A stretch of 64,000 bases of DNA, taken from positions 56,900,996 through 56,964,995 of the forward strand of contig CM045732.1 of the NCBI GenBank assembly GCA_024760905.1, given 5' to 3'. The notes under the pieces are model-generated. The model did not search any database. It was not told the origin of the DNA and was given only the letters and a program-made list of their open reading frames with translations. The translations under genes were made by a program, and so were the position numbers. Source of the DNA: Plotosus lineatus. Lineage: Eukaryota; Chordata; Actinopteri; Siluriformes; Plotosidae. Numbering within the stretch: the first letter of the stretch is position 1; each line of letters begins with the position of its first letter. This document shows positions 1 to 58,367 of the stretch, one piece after another.

Positions 1-478
1 CCACGTGACCACCGAAATCCGCGAAGTAGGATCACCCCCCCAACCCCAACTGACTGACGTATACGTACATGTATATGCGTATCTAATGTCAATAAATACA
101 TATTCAATGCTATAAATGCTGATAATAACAATTAAGCATTAAAAAAAACAATGCATAAGATGTAAATAAAATATAAATATACACACATACAGAGCGCATG
201 GGCGCACACGCACAGAGTGCACGCACTCGGATGCGCACCTCACAACAATATAAGTATTTTTGATAGGAGGTTTGGGGTTGTTTTTTGTTGGTTTAGGGTT
301 TTTTTTTTTTTTTTTTTTTTTGCATAATTGGCCTTGTTTTTGAGGTATTTTCCTTAACTTTTTTCCCTATTCTTCCTTAATTTCTTTATTTTTTTAATTA
401 TATAATATTAAAAAAAGACAAAACGCGATGCACTGAAGCCACATGAATTGAAGCGGGAAGTAGCGAGGGATCCCTGTA
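1..478 (+). mobile_element. Tigger-like MITE, family B (truncated by window start)
   Basis: Starts inside the element (CGAAATCCGCGAAGTAGGAT) and ends in GCGAGGGATCCCTGTA, the family 3' terminus. Same AT-rich body as the copies at 10346, 24862, 26108, 30076 and 41277: an (ACAC) patch, then GGCCTTGTTTTTG, then GATGCACTGAAGCC. Confidence 0.75.
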
Positions 479-599
479 AATGCTTTTTGCACTAAATAAG
501 AAATTATGCATTAAAAAGTTTTACATTTTACCACCACCACCATGACCAACAACAACAATAACAACAAATGGCTGGAACCTATCACAGCAAAGACAGGGT

Positions 600-830
600 G
601 CACAACAGCTTTGCCAGATCACCCGACTATTTCACACTCACCTTCTCATCTGCGGTAGTTTAAAATATCCAATTAGCCGCGTATGCATATCGTCGGACTG
701 TGGGAGGAAACCGGAGCACCTGAAGAAAACCCACACAAGCATTTTGAGAACCTGAAACGCCACACAGAAATGGCTTTGTTGAGCCTGAGACTTTCTTACT
801 GTGAGTCCCACTGTGCCCCAAGAAGCAGTT
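600..830 (-). mobile_element. L2 LINE 3' fragment
   Basis: Reverse of the fish L2-like 3' segment, recognised by GGACTGTGGGAGGAAACCGG, GAAAACCCACACAAGC and CGCCACACAGAAA. Diverged. Confidence 0.55.
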
Positions 831-1252
831 AATAACTAATTATGAGAAAATTTGTTCAAAAAATCCTGAGAAAAGCAGGGCGAGTGTTCATCCCCAAGAG
901 TGTTCTCTGTAGAATCTAAAAAAAAACACTGCCACAGATAATACTCACCCTTCTTTTTATGAATCATATACATTCTGCATAATATGTCTGATAGAATAAT
1001 CTGACCTTACAGGCAAAAAACAATTATGAATATAATCATAATCATTTGCAAAAGCAATTTTGGTACAGTGTCAGCATCTTGCAGGCACCATTTTATATCC
1101 AGTCATAATTATTTGGATATGCTTTTCCCACTATTTGGTCTATGTAAGCCAGACTATCGCGGACTAGCATAACAGAGCTATTGACTCCCACTATAGGATT
1201 ATCACTTCAAATAATGCCCCTCCCCCCAAAAAAAGAGGAAAGTAGGCAGCTA

Positions 1253-2139
1253 TACAGTCGGCCCTCTACTTATGAAAATCTCCGAATACGAAAAATCCAG
1301 GTTACGAAAAACATTTACCTAAATTTTCTACCTCTTTTTATGAAAAGTGCAAAACGTGACATTCAAAAATTCAAACACGCCATTCAAACAATGCGCGAGT
1401 TGCTCTCTCATTGGCTGTTTCCTAACATCCCGCCTCGCTGGCCTCCATTTGGCCAGGAGGGAGCTGAACTGTACCCATACATCCTGTACCCATACTTCCT
1501 GTTTGTCCCACGCGTGAAGGAGAGGTGAACAGGACTGTTAGCTCATGAGGTTTTTTGAGAGTGATCACTGCAGCGTTATATTTCGTTATCCATCATGGAC
1601 CCCAAGAAAGTGATTCCCGGTGACACAGAAAAGACGAAGCGGGCTCCGTTATCAATCGAAGTGAAGCAGGAGATAATAAAAAAATACGAAAGTGGAATGC
1701 GGTTGAGTGAAATCGCAAAGGAGTATGGCTGAAACCCCTCTACAATCGGGACGATATTGAAGCAGAAGGAGGCCTTAAAAGCGGAGCTACGGTGACGGAG
1801 GCGATTATTTCGGAAAAAGCAACCGCCACCATGTTTTAAGATCTCGTGAAGGAGGGTGGGGGTGAGGGTTCTTCAGACCAGCAACCCCTGGACTTTAAAG
1901 CGTCACATGGGTGGTTTGAGAGATTTTTAAAAAAAATTAATAATTTTCTTTTACTTTTAACACATATTTCATACAAAATCGGTGGACTTTTATAATTTTT
2001 AAAGGGTTTATGGGGTAGTCTTGGGAGCCTTGGAACGAATCACGCGTTTTACATGTAAAATGCATCTCTACTTACGAAAACTCCAGGTTACGAAAAGGCA
2101 CTGGAACAGATTAATTTCGTAAGTAGAGAACCGACTGTA
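1253..2139 (+). mobile_element. Tigger-like element, family A variant
   Basis: Terminal inverted repeats TACAGTCGGCCCTCTACTTA and AGTAGAGAACCGACTGTA, with TA at both ends. The interior encodes a transposase N-terminus from ATG 1595 (PKKVIPGDTEK, APLSIEVKQEIIKKYESGMR, LSEIAKEYG), a CENP-B/psq-type helix-turn-helix typical of pogo/Tigger transposases. The frame is broken by TGA at 1730 (CGA to TGA, a CpG transition). No catalytic domain is present, so this is a deletion derivative. Confidence 0.8.
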
Positions 2140-4421
2140 CATTTAAAAAAGGACCGAAATGTGTGACAGGAATAGCAGGTCCATATCGTCCAGTGAGCTT
2201 TAATAAGTATCCAGAATTGTTAGGAAACGACTGAAAAGGGACAAAATCTTCCATAAAGATAAAGTTTGCAATCAAAAGCCAACACTTATAAGAGATAAGG
2301 TCCACCATCACTCGTCAGTTGATTTAAATGCCAGCATGGCTGTGATGACTGAGTTTGATTGCTGGCTGAGTGCTGGATTCTCTAGATGAGATGGAGATGG
2401 AGGCTGACAGGTGCAGTGCTGCCAGCTTCCGGTCAGACACATTTAATGGCACACCAACTGAGGAACAAGCTAGGACAGTCTGTTATTAACACAGCCAGGC
2501 TGATAAAACAGCCGAGAGGAAATGAACTGATCCAACATTGCACAATATGGCACACAAAGCTGGGGTAGGGGTAGCAGAAGGGGGAGACTTTTTGCACGAC
2601 CAGCTGCATGCCTGTATGTGATTCTAGTCTAAATTCAAAGCACAAGCAGATCTGCTGGAACTAAGTGTCCGTGAGCCTGAGTGAAAACTATTCTGTACCA
2701 AAAATTAATTCAGTGTGCACTGAACGTTAACCTATAAATAGTCTACTTGAGTTGTGAAATAGAAATGAGTTTACCTTATGGTTGGGATTGTTGTAGCTAT
2801 TAAACTAGATAGGTTGTGTTTTCCGAGTAATAAGGACGCAATAAGCTCCTGTCCGCCAACCACTGTAACACTGTCCAGTCAATGATGTCAGTAAACTCTT
2901 GTATGGGGAAGAAGAAAGATTGTCTTCGAAAAGACATGTGGTATACTTCATCCTGTACAGTTAACAGCTGTCCCATGATAGGGTAGAACTGGTTGGTAGG
3001 TACAAGTGTGACTGGGTGCAATGGGGAAACCACGCATTGTAATGGATGTGGTGAATTTGGAAAAATAATACTTAACATATTGCATCCCAGTATATCACAA
3101 GGCAGCACAGTCACCAATACCATTCCATGAGGTAGTGGGAAACCCACCAGCTGAGCCATGGGGTCCACTCAATAAATAATACCAACACAAAAGACTCATT
3201 AGTAATCAACTGTATTTGATTAGCATTGTTCTAATTAATGATGAGGTATTCTCATTAATTGAAACAATAACCAATAGGTGGTAATAATTCTTCTTCTTTT
3301 TTTTTTGGTACATAACCATTTCAGTAATATACTATACATTTGTCTAGAAACAACCGTCAACACTTCAAATTCCTAAAATAAACATGTTTTTTTCTGAAAT
3401 TACAGAGACTCCCATTGTGTTCCACCGACATTTCAAGAATGCTGCTGGAATCGGCAAACAGCAGAAAACTAAGGTAAAAATATCACATTTGTTGTTTTTT
3501 TTTGTTTGTTTTTTTTTACATTACTCTGACCCTCAGATTATTTGTGCTTTGGCAGAGTGCAACAGAAATGTGCATTAGTTCAGTGTGAAACTCCAACTTG
3601 TAGACCAGCCCAGGTTGGGAGCTCAGCTCAGTAATGTGAAACCCCATTCCTTCCAGTGCAAACAATAGTGAAATCATCTCCTTCTACAGTCCTACTGTTC
3701 CAGGTTCAGATCCTGGGGAAAAGGAATGCTTTTTTTTTTTTTTTTTTTTCACACTTAACACAAACACACTCCATTTTGAAACATAATTCACTAAAGTACT
3801 AGTAGCTAATATCTTGACCTGCAATCTGCAAATTTTGCTGCAGAGTAAACCCCGCCCCCACCCCATTATAAAGACACGTACCATGACTGTACCATACATT
3901 TCAGATCGTGAGAGTTAGCACTGAGCTAAGTCCTTCTTGAAGGAAAGAAATTACATAATATTGCTAGACTGTTGATTAAAACCACTGGAAACGTTTTAAG
4001 AATTGGTCAATGACAGTGATAACCTCAAAGAGGTGAAATTTTATCAGAGTAACAAAGAACGTGAGGTGTGCACTTGAATCGAAGTGGTGATCTAGCATTA
4101 AGGCTGGTGGCACCCCAGACTTTTAATGCCTACCAGTTGAAGTGGCGGCATATGTTACACCGAGGCTCGTTGTTGAGTCAGAATGCCTGCTGGAACAAAG
4201 CATTTCTACATTCCATAAGATTCAGAGCAGAAGAAATATGACATTACGGAATAAGAGACACAACACTACAGAGAGCAGGGGAAAGGAGCAAATGGAGAGA
4301 TTTCACGACACTTCAAGTGTTAGCACTGGTAATCCAGGGGCAGGGAGAGGGTGAGCGAGGGAGCACAGAATGGCTGGATGGACAAGGGAGGCAAAAGCAT
4401 TCAGTGACTCTCAACTCCGTG
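2140..4421. other. Region just 3' of the KLHL29 stop
   Basis: Presumably holds the 3' UTR of KLHL29 and downstream sequence. No clear AATAAA with a downstream element was identified on the minus strand. It contains poly-T runs near 3297 and 3731, which act as poly-A on the transcript strand, and one unexplained minus-strand open frame (2800-3168). Confidence 0.5.
2800..3168 (-). other. Unassigned 122-codon open frame
   Basis: An ATG-to-stop frame with mixed, protein-like composition, including FRRQSFFFPIQEF and LLRPYYSENTTYLV. I recognise no family. It lies about 1.25 kb 3' of the KLHL29 stop codon. It could be chance, a UTR frame or a decayed mobile-element fragment. Confidence 0.2.
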
Positions 4422-50153
<45,732 letters not shown>

Positions 50154-51821
50154 CTAAAAAGTACAAAAAAAATAATAATTATAATAAAGTATTTCAGCCA
50201 AAACGAAAACTTGACAGGATAATTACCAATTACCCACCAACTTGGTAGAAAATAAAAGAAAAAACAATCAAGATATACTTACAAAAGACCTTGAGTTTGC
50301 ATGTGGGTACAGATCCGAGTCAGTATAAATAGATTATACTTTCAAAAGCAATCGTTCATAGTGACAGCCCAATGGATAAAGAGCTCAGAGTAGGTTCAGG
50401 CTTGCCATAAAACTCACATAATAAACTTCAACACCAATTACCCAGTAATCAAAAATATCATCACGGTCTGGCAGCTTTATATGGCAGCGGCCAGGTGATA
50501 ATAAGAATGCACAACAGCATAATGTACAGGTAAGTATTTCCGAAACCAAACCGCAGTGAAGGGAGGGGGTTGCCATGGTGAAAGATCCCATCACTGAATG
50601 GTTCCTTGTTCCACTATATTTCCATCGAGGCCTTTATCCACATCAGGGAAACTTGTAAACACAATACAACACAGCCAACAGCTGGTGAGACTCTTTAATG
50701 CCTTCCCCCACTTCCCACCCTCAGTGGCGAAGGATTTCTAAAGCAAACTCACCAAGCATATTATAAGACACAATGTGGGTCCACCAGAGGCATAGCACCG
50801 AAATAACTCTGACACAGAAATTGGCCTTCAACACACATTCTCATTCAGATCCACAGAAAGACTAGTCTAAATCAGGAACTATAAAGGTCAGAGATGTGGG
50901 TGTGCTGGTGGCATTTCCATGCATTCCCAGGTGAGAATACTCTTGGGGAATATTTGCAGCATCATATTCAGATAGTTTATCGATCTGGCATTTCAGGAAG
51001 GGAGGTCTAACACCACTATTCACTGCTTTCCATGCAAGTCTGGAATCTCAGGGATAAAAAAAAAAAAAAAAAAAAAATAGAGTACATTTTTTAAACAACA
51101 TCCACAGACAACAATGCTAAGGAAAAATCTCTGTGGATCACAACCAATAACTTCACTGTTGAAGCAATTGACTGTATGATTTAAGAAACAGAATGTAGCT
51201 CTGCTTCTGCCTGAGGAGGAAGCTAGCTTACAGCACCAGACATGAGATGCGGAACTCATGTGCTGCAAAAGAAATTTTGCGTAGAGAAATACATTGGCCA
51301 TATTTCCTTGAACTGCAGTAAGTGACTTGAAATATTATATTGAAATTACCAAAAAGACATGAAGGCTCATGTACCAAAGCTTAAAATATGATGACTGCCA
51401 CATTCCCTAGTAAATCTGTTTACAATAAGACAGCAATCACAGACTCCTTGGTATTCAGGATGCTACACCTGCCTGCAATAAAAGTCTACTGGTAAGATGC
51501 TTTGTGGGGATTCCGCAGTGCTAAGAGTCTCCATTAAGGGTTAAGTGTATTTCAGCGATTGTTCTAGTACTTAACGACCTGTTGTTATCGAAGAGTGTAT
51601 CTTGCTGCAGACTCCATGTGTACTGTTTCTACATCAGATTTCAATCCAGTACAAGACATGGCTTGTGAGATTAGCTGCTACTTTCTTTTTCCAGTGATTG
51701 AAAGAACCATTTTCCGCTGTCCTTTCCTATCACCAGAGGACATATCGGCTCGAAACTTCCAATAAGGAGCTTAGCGAAAACCTTTTTTTTTTGCTTTTGT
51801 AAAATATAAAGTAATGTAATA
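50154..51821. other. KLHL29 intron, no recognised feature
   Basis: Just upstream of the BACK exon. I looked for BTB/BACK-like coding on the minus strand and saw none. Confidence 0.5.
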
Positions 51822-51965
51822 TGATGCAGGCTCAGTAAGTTACACTGTCGCTTTACACCAAAAAGGTTCTGTGTGCAAATCTCAAGGCCGACCATGGAGT
51901 TTGCATGTTCTCCCCGAGCTTAGACGGGTTTTCTATGGGTTCTTTGGTTTCATCCACCAGACATG
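51822..51965 (+). mobile_element. L2 LINE 3' fragment
   Basis: TCAGTAAGTTACACTGTCGC, GAGTTTGCATGTTCTCCCCG, TTCTTTGGTTTCATCCACCA. Interrupted on its right by a SINE. Confidence 0.65.
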
Positions 51966-51967
51966 TG

Positions 51968-52316
51968 TTCAATTCATTTTCTGTAACCGCTTAATCCTAA
52001 TTAGGGTCGCAGGGAGGCTGGCGCCCATCCCAGCTGACTCCTGGCAAGGGCAAAGTACACCCTGGACAGCTCGCCAGGCCATCGCAGGGCGGAAACACGC
52101 TGAAGACTTAGCAGCCTACTCTTGTTGAAAGTCAGCAATGGTTCTTTTACATGAACCTCACACCATAGACAGTGAGTGACATGGTTGGCCTTTGATAACC
52201 CAGTTAGCTGCACTGGGGGGACAGTGACAACCATGTGGCGAGTGGGACTCAAACCCCTAACATTTGGATCAACGATCCAGCGCCCTATACCACTAGGCCA
52301 TCACTGCACCCCACTG
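51968..52316 (-). mobile_element. tRNA-head SINE, L2-type tail
   Basis: Tail at 51968 (TTCTGTAACCGCTTAATCCT), head near 52310. Short target duplication GACATGTG at 51960-51967 and 52317-52324. Confidence 0.9.
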
Positions 52317-52449
52317 GACATGTGCATTAAGTTAATAGCAAAAATATTATTATCTCCTACATCAACTACTGCTTCAGCAAAAACTGACGCTTGCTGAGAT
52401 AAGTCAGTTGTTGCTTGTCAGTTTCTGTGAGTTAACAGGATGGACCTGC

Positions 52450-53350
52450 CATGCTACTGTCAGTTAGGACATGTTTTTGGATCTGTATTCAGCCATACGG
52501 ACAAAGGTCTCACTTTCTGATGCTCCATCTTTTCATTTTCGCTATAACGCGGCCAGCACCTGACATTAGTTTGTTCAGCCGTACACAGGGCTTTCTTACG
52601 TAGGTTGGTGCTGGAAGCATGTGGTGACCAATCAATATATCTCTTGACCATCTGAGGTACTGCTAGCCCTGCCAATTCTACCTCTGCCAGGTTTCTCAGG
52701 AATGGTCACATGGGTTTCTTTGAGCTCAACCTACATGGGGCCTCCTTCTAAAACAGGGTGTCGTGTAGGAGGTGGTTTGGCTGTAATGCCTTTTGGTACA
52801 GTTGCCCACAAATGTTATCCTGATAGACCTGTGTTGGTTGGACCCTGGACAAGACTGGAAGTAGATCCAATAGGGTACATAGGCTACAACCAGATATGAG
52901 TCTCATTGCATCATGGAGGGGCAAATACAGGCCACTTTATGATCATACCTGGGTGAAGTACCTGGCAGAAGAGAGTGCATTAACCACAACCAATATTCTT
53001 AGGTTGCAGAAGGATGCGCCCAAGTTGGTACTAGTGGCTAATGAAGGCTGCTCTGGCAGAGACCTTGCTCTTCGGCTTTATCAGGTGGCTTTTGTAGGTG
53101 TGGATGCAATCCAGTTTGACGCCAAGGTAAGTGGGGTTTGGGTCGAAATTTAGTGAACCTGAATCTAGTTTTACTTTCAGTTGGTGGCTTGCAATTTTTC
53201 ATAGGTTTCAGGTCTCAAATTTCTCAGATGGAATAATGATGAGACTGTCGTTGTAGTGGACAATGTGAGTCTCCAGCTCCTTAGGTACTGGCAGATGGCA
53301 TGCTTATCAGAGGAGAGCTTTTCTTCTCCTCTCTTTAACATGTGAGGCAG
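52450..53350 (-). pseudogene. Fossil non-LTR reverse transcriptase C-terminal region
   Basis: Minus-strand reading from 53300 gives YLRSWRLTLSTTTTVSSLFH, then FDPNPTYLGVKLDCIHTYKS, then HLIKPKSKVSARAAFIS. This is the thumb region of jockey/CR1-like LINE reverse transcriptases (YLGVxLDRxLTYxxHL). Further down, many stops and frame changes. Old and inactive; the clade is not certain. Confidence 0.65.
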
Positions 53351-53525
53351 GCATTGTTAAGACTGTCTGCTCCAAATTGCCCATAGGTTTGAATGTGAGT
53401 ATGAATAGTTATTTGTGTTTCTGTTAGCCCTGCAAGAGACAACCCATTCAGTGTGTACACCAACTTTCACTCAACGTCAGCTAGCATTGGATTCAGCATA
53501 CTCAAGCACACTGATGGATAAGTCG
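53350..53525 (+). mobile_element. L2 LINE 3' fragment
   Basis: CCAAATTGCCCATAGGTTTG, GAATGTGAGTATGAATAGTT, then a tail-like GTCAGCTAGCATTGG; ends in GATGGATAAG. Confidence 0.6.
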
Positions 53526-53543
53526 TATAGACAGATGGATTGT

Positions 53544-53648
53544 TATAATATAATATATTATATTATATTATGTCATAATATAATATAATATAATATAATA
53601 TAATATAATATAATATAATATAATATAATATCATATAATATAATATAT
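53544..53648. repeat. (ATAAT)n pentanucleotide microsatellite
   Basis: About 20 units with a few variants at the edges. Confidence 0.95.
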
Positions 53649-54189
53649 CAGCCCCAAGGTTCAACTCTGAGCTCAGGTTACTGTTAATGTGTTGTTTGAC
53701 ATGCTCTGCTACTATGTCTGAGGGTTCCTCTGTGTTTCTCAGTTTTCTCTCAACTCCCAAGGAAACTCCAGTAGGTGGGTCGGCCGAAATTGCTCCTGTA
53801 TGAATGTGTATAAACTGATCTCGTATCCAAGATAAATTCCTAAATCGAGTCCAGGTTTCCTGGACGGTCTCCAGATCCATCACTACTCTGATTAGGTGTT
53901 TATGGAACATAAATAATATTGTGTAGAGTAATACCACTATTTCTTACCTGATACCAGCATCAGCCAATACTGATAGCAATATTATTTCCAAAAAAAAAAA
54001 AAAAAAAGTCATGTAACATTTCCAGTATCACAAATAACCTTTCCTTTCCAAATTCGGTTTCAGTCTTTGACATTTGTTACCAGAACTGATATTAAATTAC
54101 CATTTTTTTTGTTTTTATTTCTATTTTAATTCGTATTGGCCCAGTGCCACCCGTGCTAATTGGATCAGAGCCATCCCTCAAGATTATAC

Positions 54190-54310
54190 ATTATCCATCC
54201 ATATATTATCTGTACTGCTAATCCATCAAGGGTGCAGGGGAAACTGGAGTCAATCCCAGATAACGTGGGCGAGAAGTAGGATGCACACTGAGCAGGCTGT
54301 CAATCTATCA
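54190..54310 (-). mobile_element. L2-type 3' fragment
   Basis: GCTAATCCATCAAGGGTGCA, AACTGGAGTCAATCCCAGAT, TGAGCAGGCTGTCAATCTAT; diverged. Confidence 0.5.
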
Positions 54311-57066
54311 CAGGGCTTACTATGCAACTGAAGCAACACTTAAGTTTGCAGAGACTTGTACATTGGCCACTATGCATGATGCCCTGACACACCCATCATT
54401 CTGCAATGAGCTAAATCTGGAATCATTATATCATATGACCTTTTTACATTGCTCTAAAATATGACCTTTAACTGAAGCCTTTTATTCCGATGTTTCTCAC
54501 TAACAAGTGGTTGGCTGCTTCGTCAAAATCCTGTCTCACATCACATTGTAATTCCCTAATTCTGTCACTAATTTTTATTTATTTGTTTAATTAACAAATT
54601 TCACCCCCCCCCCCACACACACACTGTTCTTGTGTGCAGTTTACAGTTCAGCATTATCCATTCCTTTTTTTTCATAATTCAGTTCTTAACCCAATTTTAC
54701 TACCCTGTTAAAGAATTGAGAAGGTACTCAATGCATTAGTTAAAGTTAAAATATTCATTCAATTAAAGGATCTTGATTATTTGCCACTTAAAATCGAGGT
54801 GGTGCCTTTTTAAGGCAGGGCAGAGTATGCAAGACTGCTTAACATATTACTAGACTATGTGTCATACCTTTAGCATCTCTCTGGGTGCCGTGCCAGAATT
54901 CTGGTGTGGGCGGCAGCCATAACAGCCTTGTCGTGCCTGTATACAAAAGGGCAAAAAAAATTCGCAGTCGAGGCCCAGTTCTTTCTCCAGGGTGTTTTTA
55001 TTGAGACACAATCTCTCCCTCACTGGCCGTTGACTCTAAAGCGTTCATCCGCCCTTTGATAGGTCTTGTTTTTATTCCTACTGGGTTGCTAGCCACCCTA
55101 CTCACCAAATTTGGAACCTGGTGGGGGAGCCGGTTTAGTCGCCGACCACTCGACCATGCAACAGGTTGTACTAGCTTACATGTTACCAGTAGCAGGGCAA
55201 AACCTGACCTGACCTGAGCCTTTAACATAAAACTATATTATTTTTAAAAGTACAGTACTGTATTCTATTCGAGAATAGTGTAGGGTAGTATAGTATATAG
55301 AAAAAGGTTCTGAATGACTGTTTGCACACACCTCAGTCAATCAGAAGTACGTAGTTAGCAAAAGATGGACCTAGTCTTTTAATGATCAGCATAAGTATTT
55401 TATTTTAAAGGCATGTTCCTGACACTACAATAATCTGGTGTAATATTTTATTTCATGGCCAGATATGCTTGCTGTGTTCCCATTAATATCTTCAAGTGAA
55501 ATAAGAAATTGCAATCCCCAGGGCAAGCCACAACAAGGCAGAATTAAATTTGTGATGGTTATTTCACAGCTTGTAGACATAAAATGTATCTATCTAAGTC
55601 ATAAATCATGAGCCTGGGTTGCTCTCCAAGCAACTCCGAAGCCTGATCATAATAGAAGGCTAGGATTCATTGAGCCCTCCTTATATTTTCCATCGCTGCA
55701 GGGCAGGTCTGTGAGAGATATTAGAGGGACGGAAAATATTGCAGACATATATACAAACAGGAATTATTTGTACATAAACATAAAAATGTGTATAAATCAC
55801 ACATAAAGTTATACATTTAAATACATATTTTCGTGAAAAAAAGAGCAGGCACTAGATCCGAGGGTACTCCGTTCACAAAACATAGCTGAGGTGAGAAGAG
55901 TGATGGATTGAAGACAGATTAAATATTTTCCTGAAACACTTTCCCCTCAATGGGATAAATATAGATATGTGTTCTAGAGACATCAGTGCCATCATCCCCA
56001 ACTGTGTCATTTCTCTAAAAACACATTTGTGCTTATATGGAGGATTCATATTAAACAGTAAGCAGAACTTCACTGTGAAAAATGACCCACTACAACAGGT
56101 TCGATTAATCAGTGCTCACTGATTGCTTCTTGTCAAAGCCTAGAGAGAGCCGGGGGGTTAATATGGAGTGTCTCAAGAGACAGGGGACAGAGGCTACATC
56201 ACAAAAAGGAGAAATCAATAGGTTGGAAATGCTCGGAGAAGAGGATGCTTCCATAGCCTATAAACATAGCGCTTTAAAATCTGCATTATGTCACAGCTGC
56301 TTAGCAACAGCCAGCTTTCCATGATTGAGAAGCCATAATGTTTGGAATCTCAGCCCTTCCCTGTATTTTAACTGAGCACTCACTGGCTCTGATCAGTAAA
56401 AGACTAAAAAAGACAATTATTCAGATCTATGTCTGGCCCACAGCATGGCAGAGCAGCTTCAGTTCAGGACTGTCACAGATAATTCACCATCAAGCGCCAT
56501 TCAAACGAAAGATGCAAGAAGAATGACTGAATTTCTGTTCAATTTGCTATTGGCAGCAAACCGCACAGAAAAATGTCATAAAGCATCGACATGAGCATTT
56601 TATAATAATCCTGTATGAAATGATACACGATATATACAGTATTAGCATTACATAGTTTCATAAGCTAATATCAAAAGTTAATATGCAATAGATAATTACA
56701 TGTAAGATAATAATGTGCACTAAATTGAGATCTGATGTTCTTATTTTGCAAGTAAAGCACAGGATTGGAAAATCTAAATAAATAAAGATAATGCATAAAA
56801 TCATTTTATCTCATCATAAACAACTGGCCTAAAAGGTGGCAATGATGTTTTTTCCTTCTTTTTTTTTTTTCCATAGAGACCACTGGACACCAAATTACGC
56901 CTCACAAATTGTCTAACACATCAACAAGGAGTAGACAGTAAAAGCACCCCTGTGTCTCCCATCATCATGCACTGATGGATCAAGGGTTGCACATTTATAC
57001 ATTCTGGACAATAATCCAGCACCTGAACATACATAACTGGGCATTCAGTGTGGCTAAGCCTTTAAA
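54311..57066. other. KLHL29 upstream intron, no recognised feature
   Basis: About 2.7 kb with poly-C at 54605 and otherwise no feature I can support. Frames at 54998-55228 and 56112-56324 have no family resemblance. Confidence 0.45.
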
Positions 57067-57203
<137 letters not shown>

Positions 57204-57260
57204 CTTAGTGTTTTTATGAGGACTACCCTACTTTCCATTTCGACAGCGTCAGACAAACAG

Positions 57261-57585
57261 GCCTAGTCCTGGTCTAGTGGTATAGGGCGCAGGATCACTG
57301 ATCCTAAGGTTGGGGGTTCGAGTCCCCACAAGGTTGTCACCGTCCCCCCCCCCCCCCCCCCCCAGTGCGGCTAACTGGGTTATCAAAGGCAGGCCATGCC
57401 TCTCACTGTCTATGGTGAGAGGCATGTAAAAGAACCATTGCTGACTTTCGTAAAGAGTAGCTGCAAAGCCGTCAGCGTGTTTTTATGACCTGGAGAGGGA
57501 TGGGCTCCGCCAGGCCAAATCAGCCCATGTCTTTCCATGAAGGTGCCCCAACGACATCCTCGGATGATAAGTGAAAGTGAAGTGA
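57261..57585 (+). mobile_element. tRNA-head SINE with a third, unidentified 3' tail
   Basis: Head (CTGGTCTAGTGGTATAGGGC), B box GGTTCGAGTCC and the usual body to GCCGTCAGCGTGTTT, then an unrelated tail: ATGACCTGGAGAGGGATGGG, CTCCGCCAGGCCAAATCAGC, CAACGACATCCTCGGATGAT. A perfect 10-bp target duplication AGACAAACAG (57251-57260, 57586-57595) shows the whole unit, tail included, was inserted at once. A C18 run sits at the head/body junction. Confidence 0.9.
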
Positions 57586-57614
57586 AGACAAACAGACAGA
57601 TAAATAGCCAGGTG

Positions 57615-57652
<38 letters not shown>
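57615..57652. repeat. (GACA)n microsatellite
   Basis: About 9 units just beyond the SINE's target duplication, perhaps seeded by its 3' end. Confidence 0.93.
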
Positions 57653-58299
57653 TGGATACGTTACATGCCAATGGTGAAGTGGATGGTATATTTCCCAAGA
57701 AGGGAACATTTTAACACTGTCAAACATTGACCTCAGAGACTGATATACTGATAAATATCTCATAAGAAATTATTTCAGAAAAGGGGGACAGGGGCAACAC
57801 TAGCTTCTGAGGTGAAGGGCGTGATCATAAGTGATTGAAAAAGCTACTTGTTGTTGTGGTTTTATTCAAGTATCTTTAACCCGTTTATCACATGCCACTG
57901 TATTAAAAAGGTATAACCGCTTGAATACTTAAATATGTAAACGTACCAAGAGACAAATAAATAAAATATTAAAGTGCAAGAAATAAATAAATAAAATAAT
58001 TCCACAATTTTCTTGGGATGTACATATTGTGTCACATGACTTGATAAGGTCAAAAAAGAAAACAGTTTAAAAATGGACAGCTATACCTACTATACTTGTG
58101 GGGACACCTGATCCCTAACAAAGATATGAAAACACATCTACACAGACACACCTACACAGACACATAAACACAGACACATATTATATTGCTCCTAAACGGT
58201 GTTATTATTGTATGAGCCACTGAGAGTTGGTTAATTACACAGAGTAAGCTATTATATGGATAAGTGCAATTTCTCCTTTGAAAGCATGCTGCAGAAGGT

Positions 58300-58301
58300 A
58301 T

Positions 58302-58362
<61 letters not shown>
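58300..58362. repeat. (AC)n microsatellite
   Basis: About 31 units in unassigned intron. Confidence 0.95.

Positions 58363-58367
<5 letters not shown>

Noticed and set aside
52896..53153. Plus-strand 85-codon frame resembling a protein
   Set aside because: Antisense of the fossil LINE reverse transcriptase, whose minus-strand reading gives recognisable YLGVKLD and WRLTLS motifs.
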